Source: Desulfuromusa sp.
GTDB lineage: Bacteria > Desulfobacterota > Desulfuromonadia > Desulfuromonadales > Geopsychrobacteraceae
Length of the DNA: 12,507 nt
Direction of reading: 5' to 3'
NCBI GenBank assembly: GCA_029934755.1
Contig: JAOZLQ010000057.1
Coordinates: forward strand, 1-12,507
The notes beneath the pieces were generated by a model. That model was not told the DNA's origin. It made no database searches and saw only the letters and a program-made list of their open reading frames with translations. A program made the position numbers and the translations under genes. Below, one piece after another: positions 1 through 5,831 of this stretch; position 1 is the first letter of the stretch, and each line of letters opens with the position of its first letter.

Positions 1-36
1 AGCTAAAGTATAACTCTTATTCCTCTTTCGGCAAGA

Positions 37-543
37 TCAATAATCATGCGGAATTCCCTGAATATGCAGCGCCATGTGCTCATCCTCATCAAGAGTTTGA
101 ACCCAACCGTTATTTGCATCACACTTACTATCGAGATCGTTAATATAAGGCTTGATATCAAGCAAAGGTGTCCCATCAAAAACATCCAATCCTGATGTAT
201 AAATCCGGTTTCCCAAAATATTCTTGACTCTGACAACACTTAAACCGATAGGGTTGGGGCGTACTGGTGAGCGGCTAGCAAATAAACCAACTTTTTGACC
301 TGCAATCCAGGGTGGAGAAACCTCCATCTGGAGCGTCGTTTTCAAGCGATCAATATAATAGAGAACATAGATGTAGGTGAAAGAGTCCAGATCCTTTACG
401 CCGCCAGCATATTCAGGCTTCAGTTGCAGAAAGAACTCTTGGTCATCGGTATCAACCGGCTGGTAGGGTGCGGTATCCAGATAGGGGGTTTTGATGATGC
501 CAATAGGAGCAAATTTAAGACTATCACTATCAAGATCATTCAT
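37..543 (-). CDS. trmO: tRNA (N6-threonylcarbamoyladenosine-37) N6-methyltransferase, TrmO/TsaA family
   Basis: A 168-residue protein of the TrmO (YaeB/TsaA) family, which uses S-adenosylmethionine to methylate t6A at position 37 of threonine tRNA, giving m6t6A, in the cytoplasm. The family signature is clear: an SRSPVRPNPIGLS segment (about residues 90-102) and a DGTPLLDIKPY segment (about 123-133), both typical of the beta-barrel TrmO fold. It has the short form without the C-terminal extension of the 235-residue E. coli protein. Its ATG overlaps the TGA of the upstream RAYT-family gene as ATGA, and there is no good ribosome binding site, so translation probably depends on coupling. Pairing with a RAYT gene is unusual. 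No terminator is visible in the 36 bases left before the window edge. Family assignment is firm; methylation of the same tRNA in this organism is inferred. Confidence 0.92.
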   Translation of the reverse strand: MNDLDSDSLKFAPIGIIKTPYLDTAPYQPVDTDDQEFFLQLKPEYAGGVKDLDSFTYIYVLYYIDRLKTTLQMEVSPPWIAGQKVGLFASRSPVRPNPIGLSVVRVKNILGNRIYTSGLDVFDGTPLLDIKPYINDLDSKCDANNGWVQTLDEDEHMALHIQGIPHDY

Positions 544-1481
544 CGACGGACCCGGTTCATTAACTTCTGATATTTATCAGCTGTTTTTTCATCTTTTTTA
601 GCCTTCAATTGCAATCGCCGCACTGCGGAGCTGAGCGAGGACACATCACGACCCAGCCGCTCAGCAAGGGCGGTCATGGTAGCACATCCAGTTTGCAAAT
701 AGAGCCAGGCCAGATAAGCCCGCGCCTCTGAATGAAGACGGTTTTTCCCGGGAGCCGCCAGTTCTTCTTCAGTCAGCTTATAACGTTCCAGGACAATACG
801 CAGGACCTTCTCTGGATTAACCTTAGGCTGGTATTTCTGCCTTGAAAGCTTCATCACTCCACGAACAAATTCTTCGTCACCAAGGATCCGTGGGTCATAT
901 TCGCTACCGCAACCAAAATCAACTTTAGCCTCTTCAGCTGATCCCTCATTGACATAAGCATGAAATTTCATTAGGGCACGAGTTCCACTCTCTTCAATTT
1001 GCAGATAGGTCCTCCCCGTGCTCAACCAAAGCACTTTTTCTCGACCACAATAAGCAAGATGACTACTCCATGGATAGTCCATTGGAGCACCTGCAAGTCC
1101 AGTTCGAACTGGAGCCAGGTGGACCTCCCGCACCAAATCCAGCAAGTAATCTTCTGGGTTGATCAGAATCGCCTTATAGCGCCCCTGAAAAAGATGGCCT
1201 CCCTGCTGACGCCAGTCATTAAACCAGCGAGTATAACGAAAACCTAGCTGCTGCATAACCCGCGAGAGCGGTACTTCATCAACCTCAATCACTAATTGAA
1301 GAGTGTTCGGCAGCAAACAGTAAGCATGGACTTTATGACCAAACTTCTCGATCCCCTCCTGGACCAGCAACAAAAAACGAGTATGGTCGGTCACATCAAG
1401 AAAAACAGGTTGGTTCCCATTGCCGTGTAAAGTGACATAATAGACAGCACCGGGGAAATGTAAGCGGGGTTTACGCGCCAT
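540..1481 (-). CDS. RAYT (REP-associated tyrosine transposase) family protein with a degenerate catalytic site
   Basis: A 313-residue protein with the N-terminal Y1 transposase fold (start MARKPRL, then RYTRWFND, GHLFQGRYKAIL and DYPWSSHLAY; about residues 1-145) and a C-terminal helix-turn-helix like that of DnaA domain IV (about 222-295, SEARAYLAW to LGRDVSSLSSAVRRL). Family members cut and join single-stranded REP hairpins using an HUH metal site and one tyrosine. Here the usual PNHVHLL segment reads PNTLQLV (T60 and Q62 replace both histidines), and the usual RYIHLNPV reads REVHLAPV (E119 replaces the tyrosine expected from E. coli TnpA-REP Y115). The frame is open and full length, with a strong AGGAGG site 8 bases before the ATG. 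It therefore looks expressed but unable to cleave DNA, perhaps kept as a DNA-binding protein. It precedes trmO with an ATGA overlap. Confidence 0.88.
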   Translation of the reverse strand: MARKPRLHFPGAVYYVTLHGNGNQPVFLDVTDHTRFLLLVQEGIEKFGHKVHAYCLLPNTLQLVIEVDEVPLSRVMQQLGFRYTRWFNDWRQQGGHLFQGRYKAILINPEDYLLDLVREVHLAPVRTGLAGAPMDYPWSSHLAYCGREKVLWLSTGRTYLQIEESGTRALMKFHAYVNEGSAEEAKVDFGCGSEYDPRILGDEEFVRGVMKLSRQKYQPKVNPEKVLRIVLERYKLTEEELAAPGKNRLHSEARAYLAWLYLQTGCATMTALAERLGRDVSSLSSAVRRLQLKAKKDEKTADKYQKLMNRVRR

Positions 1482-1532
1482 GACTACGTCCTCCTAAAAA
1501 TAATATTACAAGCCTGCCCCTATTTTCCATAG

Positions 1533-1560
1533 AGAATAGCAGAATTTATCTTTAGTGCAA
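1533..1560 (-). promoter_or_regulatory. Candidate sigma-70 promoter for the RAYT-trmO pair
   Basis: On the minus strand TTGCAC (1560-1555) is followed after 16 bases by TATTCT (1538-1533), about 50 bases upstream of the RAYT start. An imperfect inverted repeat (CTATTTTC, loop CATA, GAGAATAG; 1520-1539) covers the -10 element and could be an operator or an early transcript hairpin. Assigned by eye only. Confidence 0.4.
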
Positions 1561-1630
1561 CTTGAATCAATGGTGGTAAAGAAAAGTTTGGAAGGGATAA
1601 ATTTCGGTAAGTATTTTCGGCAAAGATTTA

Positions 1631-2458
1631 TTATTCGTCAACGTTATCAGCTTCGTGTAAATCCTCAAACAAATATGGGCCATCTGTCTCACGAACATAG
1701 ATCGTATGTGAAATCAAATTCTGTTCCGGGGACCAGTAATGCAACTGATAGCCTGGCACATCAAGAGAGAACTGTGAAGGTTCTTTCATAGTCAAATCGA
1801 GAACCAGAGGTATCCCCATACTTGGTGCAGCATTGACAATGCTCCCACGCCAACCGACATGGGCCTGTAAGTGAATATGTCCACACAGGATACTTTTTAT
1901 ATTGGAATATTTCTCAATAATATCGCCGAATCTGTCTGCACCAACAAAGCCATCAACATCTGTTTCGAGAACTCCACACTTAACCGGGGGATGATGCATA
2001 AAAATAACCGTCGGTTGTTCTTTGGTTTCAGATAATTGTTCATCAAGCCACTTTGCTCTCACCCCACATATCTCACCACCCGGCTCACCGGGCACAGTGC
2101 TATCTATCCCAATCAAACGAAGGGGATAGCCCTCTATCACATAGTTAATAAAGCCCTGATCCATAGTCGGGCAGGCTTGCCCACCAAATACTGACCAGAG
2201 ACTTGATCGATCATCATGATTACCGGGAATAATATAAAAAGGGCATCTGAGTTTACTAAGAAGGTTAGCCGCCCGTTCGGACTCTTCTAAAAGGCCGCTA
2301 TAAGTGATATCCCCGGTAACAAGGACAAGATCTGGCGCTGGCTTTAATTGGTTGATATGATCAACACAGCAAGCTAAATTCTCGGCGGTAGGAGCAATAC
2401 CGTAGGCTTTCTTGTCCCATCCCGCAATATGGGTATCACTGATATGTGCAATCAGCAT
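1631..2458 (-). CDS. Cytoplasmic metallophosphoesterase, GpdQ-like glycerophosphodiesterase (class III phosphodiesterase family)
   Basis: A 275-residue calcineurin-like phosphoesterase with all metal-binding motifs: D8-x-H10, GD (49-50), GNHD (79-82), MHH (154-156) and GHIH (193-196). It has no signal peptide or membrane segment, so it should act in the cytoplasm. Automatic annotation would probably call it a cAMP phosphodiesterase (CpdA/Icc). From memory, however, its length, its MLIAHISDTH start, its GNHDD and IFMHHPP segments and its GPYLF tail match Enterobacter GpdQ (about 274 residues) more closely; GpdQ hydrolyses glycerophosphodiesters to glycerol-3-phosphate. It is the last gene after a PotABCD-type transporter on the same strand and lies near GlpR- and GlpA-like genes, which fits that substrate. 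No Shine-Dalgarno sequence precedes the ATG; a hairpin (2463-2484) and a palindromic repeat lie there instead. The fold is certain; the substrate is inferred. Confidence 0.85.
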   Translation of the reverse strand: MLIAHISDTHIAGWDKKAYGIAPTAENLACCVDHINQLKPAPDLVLVTGDITYSGLLEESERAANLLSKLRCPFYIIPGNHDDRSSLWSVFGGQACPTMDQGFINYVIEGYPLRLIGIDSTVPGEPGGEICGVRAKWLDEQLSETKEQPTVIFMHHPPVKCGVLETDVDGFVGADRFGDIIEKYSNIKSILCGHIHLQAHVGWRGSIVNAAPSMGIPLVLDLTMKEPSQFSLDVPGYQLHYWSPEQNLISHTIYVRETDGPYLFEDLHEADNVDE

Positions 2459-2462
2459 AATT

Positions 2463-2484
2463 GATGCTTTCGCAAAAAAGCATC
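2463..2484. repeat. Short perfect inverted repeat next to the phosphoesterase start codon
   Basis: GATGCTTT and AAAGCATC are 8-base arms around a 6-base loop, ending four bases from the ATG of the phosphoesterase gene. In its mRNA the hairpin would occupy the position normally used by the ribosome binding site. Its GCTTTCGCAAAAA core resembles GGCTTTCGTAAAAA at 4347-4360, so both may be end fragments of one repeat family. Confidence 0.5.
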
Positions 2485-2490
2485 ACGGTG

Positions 2491-2617
2491 GATGGCTAGG
2501 CAAAAAGCGCCAAATGCAAGGCGCACAATTGTTGAACAATGAGGCGTACTTACGTACGTCGAAGCAGTGAGATAATTGGATGCAACGCAGCAGTTGGTGA
2601 GTTTTTGTGACGCCATC
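2491..2617. repeat. Palindromic MITE/REP-like element between the PotC-type permease and the phosphoesterase
   Basis: A 127-base element bounded by inverted GATGGC (2491-2496) and GCCATC (2612-2617), with second inner arms CAAAAAG (2501-2507) and GTTTTTG (2601-2607). Inside are three local hairpins: GCGCC/GGCGC (2507-2524), ATTGTT-G-AACAAT (2528-2540) and CGTAC-TTAC-GTACG (2545-2558). No reading frame lies within it. From memory it resembles dispersed palindromic repeats of Geobacter/Pelobacter-type genomes that carry a GAGGCGTACTT core; copy number could not be checked. It ends four bases from the permease stop codon. Confidence 0.65.
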
Positions 2618-2621
2618 ATGA

Positions 2622-3482
2622 CTAACTTTTGCCATTCTTCTGGTTATTGACAAAGCCAATGATCGCGGCCAGCGAGACAAAGGCGACGATCATGAACGAC
2701 ACCGCATTGAGCACCGGAGTAGAGCTGAATTTGATCCGTGCATAAAGATCAACCGGCAGGGTCGGGTCGGAACCGACCAGGAAAATGGTAGTATTGATAT
2801 TGGAGAAACTGAGCAGAAAAGCGACCACAAAAGCGCCGATAATTGCCGGACGCAAAAATGGCACGGTAATCAACCAGATCACCTGTAAACGTGTCGCCCT
2901 CAGGCTCAAAGCGGCCTCTTCAAGGGTACGATCAAACTTCTTCAGGCGGGCACTCACCAGCAACAGCACATAGGTGGCACCGAAAGAGAATTGACCGATC
3001 ACCACCAGCCAGAAGCTGGGGCGTAGCAGTTCGATATCGATTCCGAAATTCTCTTCAAAATAGAGTCCGGCGTTGGTTGAACTGAGAAGAATGGAAAGAC
3101 CCAGAACGACACCGGGAATAACCAGCGGAGAGATTGCCAGAAAGTAGAGCGGCCCCTTGAAACGGAACTCTTCCTCCTCAAACAGTAACGCAGCAATAGT
3201 GCCGATAACAGTAGAGAAGAGAGCAACAAAAAAACCGGTCTTGAGACTCGTCCAGACGCTCAACATCAGATCGACATCTTTAAACAGTCCCAATCGTTCA
3301 TCGGTATTGGCAAAAAACCAGTCGAGAGAGAACCCTTTCCACGGCAGCGCGATATAAGTTGAATCATTGAAGGCGAGTACACAGATCGTGACCAGCGGCA
3401 TGATCAAAAAAATGTAGAAAAGGGTGATATAGAAACGGTAGACCGCCGAATAGGTTTTTGAACAGGGTAATGAGCGAATCAT
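2622..3482 (-). CDS. ABC transporter inner-membrane permease, PotC type
   Basis: A 286-residue membrane protein of the binding-protein-dependent (type I) permease family. Hydrophobic segments lie at about residues 17-37, 80-102, 112-133, 156-178, 212-232 and 258-278, giving six helices. The cytoplasmic EAA loop that contacts the ATPase is at about 188-210 (EEAALSLRATRLQ through VPFLRP). It should form a heterodimeric channel with the preceding PotB-type permease, whose stop overlaps its ATG (ATGA, 3479-3482); an AAGGTGG site precedes the start. A palindromic repeat begins right after its stop codon and separates it from the phosphoesterase. The family is clear. Polyamine specificity should not be assumed, because the cognate binding protein lacks key acidic residues. 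Confidence 0.9.
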   Translation of the reverse strand: MIRSLPCSKTYSAVYRFYITLFYIFLIMPLVTICVLAFNDSTYIALPWKGFSLDWFFANTDERLGLFKDVDLMLSVWTSLKTGFFVALFSTVIGTIAALLFEEEEFRFKGPLYFLAISPLVIPGVVLGLSILLSSTNAGLYFEENFGIDIELLRPSFWLVVIGQFSFGATYVLLLVSARLKKFDRTLEEAALSLRATRLQVIWLITVPFLRPAIIGAFVVAFLLSFSNINTTIFLVGSDPTLPVDLYARIKFSSTPVLNAVSFMIVAFVSLAAIIGFVNNQKNGKS

Positions 3483-4333
3483 GATCCCACCTTTTCCAGT
3501 TTTTGACCGGAGAGCTTAAGTGCTACCCAGACAATTCCTGAAGAGAGTCCCAGCAGCAGGAAGCCGAACGCTGCCCCCTCATTCCAGTTAAATGACATCA
3601 GGAACTTGTTATAGATCTGCTCGGTAAACCAGAGGGAACTTTTGCCGCCGAGAATATTGGGGGCAACGTAATCACCTATGACCAGCATAAAAACGATAAT
3701 TCCTCCCGAGACAATTCCCGGGGTGGTATAGGGAATAATGATTTTACGAAAAATAGTCCATTTTGAAGCACCCAGATCGCTGGCAGCTTCGATAAGACTG
3801 TCATCGAGGCTGTCGAGTGCTGACATCATCGGTACAATCATGAAGAGCATCGACATATAGAGCAGCCCGATGGTCATGCTGAAATTGGTAAAGAGCATCT
3901 CAATCGGCTCCTTGATTATCCCGATATTCATCAGAAAAGTATTGATCACCCCGTTATCACGTAGCAGAATCATCCAGCCGTAAACGGTGACCAGTTCACC
4001 GATCCAGATCGGAATAAGCAGTAGCAGGGTCATAAAACTGCTGTACTTTTTTCCCACCACTTTGGTCAGATAAAAGGCAACGGGGAAAGTCACCACAAAA
4101 GCGAGGAAAGTCACCCCGATGGAATAGAGTGCCGTCTTGACAAAGGTGAGCCAGTAGATCTGATCCTGGAAGAAGGTCAGATAGTTGTTGAGGGAGAAGA
4201 CCATCTCCCAGTCATCCGTTTCAAAACGGAATGATCGGTAGACCATATCGAGATGGGGGATAACAATCAGCAATCCCAGCCACAAGAGCACCGGAACCAT
4301 CAGCAGATAGAATGTGCCACTACGTTTCTTCAT
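3479..4333 (-). CDS. ABC transporter inner-membrane permease, PotB type
   Basis: A 284-residue permease with hydrophobic segments at about residues 8-28, 64-89, 100-124, 150-172, 205-226 and 252-276. The EAA motif is at 182-201 (EAASDLGASKWTIFRKIIIP), close to the family consensus. A good Shine-Dalgarno site (AAAGGTGA) lies about 5 bases before the ATG. It is the first of two translationally overlapping permeases and lies downstream of the ATPase gene, from which it is separated by 201 bases holding a two-hairpin repeat. It would pair with the PotC-type subunit to form the translocation channel in the cytoplasmic membrane. Confidence 0.9.
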   Translation of the reverse strand: MKKRSGTFYLLMVPVLLWLGLLIVIPHLDMVYRSFRFETDDWEMVFSLNNYLTFFQDQIYWLTFVKTALYSIGVTFLAFVVTFPVAFYLTKVVGKKYSSFMTLLLLIPIWIGELVTVYGWMILLRDNGVINTFLMNIGIIKEPIEMLFTNFSMTIGLLYMSMLFMIVPMMSALDSLDDSLIEAASDLGASKWTIFRKIIIPYTTPGIVSGGIIVFMLVIGDYVAPNILGGKSSLWFTEQIYNKFLMSFNWNEGAAFGFLLLGLSSGIVWVALKLSGQKLEKVGS

Positions 4334-4400
4334 GATTCACCTTTAAGGCTTTCGTAAAAACAAACCTGATTAACGCCAATCTTCAGCCAACTCCAAAATA

Positions 4401-4517
4401 GCCCTCTCCTGGGGGAGAGGGTGGCGCGAAGCGTCGGGTGAGGGGGAATTAAAAGCGACAATCATAGTCAAAATCCCCCTCATCCGCCTACGGCACCTTC
4501 TCCCTAAGGGAGAAGGA
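4401..4517. repeat. BIME-like pair of inverted REP units between ATPase and permease genes
   Basis: Two hairpins, CCCTCTCC/GGAGAGGG (4402-4421) and CCTTCTCCC/GGGAGAAGG (4496-4516), flank an inner inverted repeat GGGTGAGGGGGA (4436-4447) / TCCCCCTCATCC (4474-4485). The whole element is therefore two REP units head to head. The consensus (GGTG, CG-rich stretch, CGGGTGAGGG beside a CTCTCCC hairpin) matches, from memory, a repeat spread through many proteobacterial genomes. It lies inside an operon, where such elements can shield upstream mRNA from 3' exonucleases or reduce downstream expression. No coding sequence is present. Confidence 0.75.
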
Positions 4518-4534
4518 ATAAACTAGTTACGCCA

Positions 4535-5593
4535 TCAATTCTGATAACACTTCAGGTCATCCTGATGAATGCCGACCTGCAAATCATCGCCATCGTGCAG
4601 GTTATCGAACTTGGCATTCTGCGGCAGTGAGATCAACATCTCATCTGCACTCTCTTTGACAACAACAGAGAGTTTGGTGTTTGCGCCATCAAAGAGGATA
4701 TTCTTTATTCTGGTATTGATCAGGGCAACATCGGGGAGCGTTTCCGGGGAATCAAGGATAAATGCCTCCGGGCGGATGAAAAGCTTTTTCGGTTGGTAAT
4801 CGAGCCCCGGCTTAACCAGCTTGCAGCCGTTGTCTGTAGTTAATTCACCATCCGCGTAGCTAGTGATATTGAATTCATTACTCTCACCGACAAATCCAGC
4901 AACAAAGGAAGTAGCAGGGTTTTTATAGAGATTCTTCGGGGTGTCGATCTGCTCAAACTGCCCCTCATTCATAACCGCCACATAATCACTCATGACCAGC
5001 GCTTCGGATTGATCATGGGTGATATAGATAAAGGTGGTGCCAATCTCCCGCTGCAACACCTTGAGTTCGATCTTCATGTGTTCTCGCAATTTGCGGTCGA
5101 GGGCTCCCAATGGTTCGTCCAGCAGCAGGATAGACGGTCGCAACACCAGCGATCGGGCAATTGCCACCCGCTGGCGCTGACCACCCGAGAGTTCAGTCAC
5201 CTTCTTCTTTTCAAATCCGATCAGCCCCACCCGTTCGAGCATTTCAGTGACCCGGCTGTTCACCTCATTCTTGGGCAGCTTTTGTCGCTGCAGGCCAAAA
5301 GCAACATTCTTCTCCACATTCATCATCGGAAAGAGGGCCAGATTCTGAAAAACGATATTGACCGGTCGCCTTTCGGGAGGGATTCCTTCCATCGACTCTC
5401 CACGAATCAGAAGTTCACCTTCAGTAACATTTTCAAAGCCAGAAATCATACGTAAAAGGGTGGTTTTCCCGCAACCTGAGCCACCAAGAATAGAGAAAAA
5501 TCCTCCATCTTCAACATTAAAGCTGACCGATTTGACGGCGGTAAAATCACCAAATTTCTTGGTAACATTTTTTATTTCCAGAACGTAACTCAT
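4535..5593 (-). CDS. ABC transporter ATP-binding protein, PotA type
   Basis: A 352-residue ATPase with every motif intact: Walker A GGSGCGKT (37-44), Q-loop Q83, signature LSGGQ (135-139), Walker B ILLLDE (155-160) with the D-loop following, and switch histidine H193. After about residue 240 comes a C-terminal TOBE-type regulatory domain, as in PotA/MalK-like transporters. I chose the ATG at 5593 because GGGGAG lies about 4 bases upstream and the protein then begins at the first strand of the domain; an in-frame ATG 11 codons earlier would add a tail (MFRLCSISGSH) that does not look conserved. It should drive import by the PotB/PotC-type permeases. The preceding 238 bases contain hairpins that may lower its expression relative to the binding protein. 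Confidence 0.93.
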   Translation of the reverse strand: MSYVLEIKNVTKKFGDFTAVKSVSFNVEDGGFFSILGGSGCGKTTLLRMISGFENVTEGELLIRGESMEGIPPERRPVNIVFQNLALFPMMNVEKNVAFGLQRQKLPKNEVNSRVTEMLERVGLIGFEKKKVTELSGGQRQRVAIARSLVLRPSILLLDEPLGALDRKLREHMKIELKVLQREIGTTFIYITHDQSEALVMSDYVAVMNEGQFEQIDTPKNLYKNPATSFVAGFVGESNEFNITSYADGELTTDNGCKLVKPGLDYQPKKLFIRPEAFILDSPETLPDVALINTRIKNILFDGANTKLSVVVKESADEMLISLPQNAKFDNLHDGDDLQVGIHQDDLKCYQN

Positions 5594-5616
5594 ATGACTC
5601 CCCGAAATGGAACAAA

Positions 5617-5656
5617 GGCGAAACAACCCCGTGTTAGGGACGGTTCCGCCTTTTTT
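5617..5656 (+). terminator. Hairpin followed by six T residues in the leader of the ATPase gene
   Basis: GGCGAAAC (5617-5624) pairs with GTTCCGCC (5643-5650) with one mismatch, CCCC/GGG adds inner pairs, and TTTTTT follows at 5651-5656. In the plus direction this has intrinsic-terminator form and could stop antisense transcripts. In the operon's own direction it is a hairpin about 24 bases before the ATPase start, without a strong U tract. Confidence 0.4.
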
Positions 5657-5778
5657 ATCTCTATTTAGTCCAATATTGATACGGCATCAGCAAAACTGGC
5701 ACTGATTCCCGCATGAGGGGGCGGTCCCAGACTTTTGCGGCACAACCCACCACTGTTCTTTGCAGAACGTAACCTTTC

Positions 5779-5812
5779 GGGACAGCCCCCAATGCGACTG
5801 GGGACGGTCCCG
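5779..5812. repeat. REP-like hairpin just downstream of the solute-binding protein gene
   Basis: CGGGACAGCCCCCA and TGGGGACGGTCCCG form a 14-base stem with two mismatches and a 7-base loop, 20 bases past the stop codon of the binding-protein gene. Related CGGTCC-type sequences occur at 5717-5728 (GGGGGCGGTCCC) and inside the hairpin at 5636-5647 (AGGGACGGTTCC). No U tract follows in the operon direction, so mRNA protection or partial attenuation is more likely than full termination. Confidence 0.55.
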
Positions 5813-5831
5813 AGTTCACTCACAGATCTGC

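Noticed and set aside
540..1481. Active transposon or insertion sequence
   Set aside because: The catalytic residues are replaced and no paired terminal repeats bounding the gene were found.
2483..2680. 65-codon open frame covering the repeat element downstream of the permease
   Set aside because: It spans a palindromic repeat and the permease C-terminus, has no ribosome binding site and no recognisable protein features.
4401..4517. CRISPR or intrinsic terminator at the two-hairpin element
   Set aside because: There are no regularly spaced direct repeats, and no T tract follows either stem; the inverted pair architecture fits a BIME.
5009..5455. Long plus-strand open frame (148 codons) inside the ATPase gene
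   Set aside because: It is antisense to the conserved nucleotide-binding domain, which has every expected motif, and its product resembles no known family.
5594..5626. Upstream ATG at 5626 for the ATPase
   Set aside because: The added 11 residues are not typical of PotA, and the ATG at 5593 has a good GGGGAG site close upstream.
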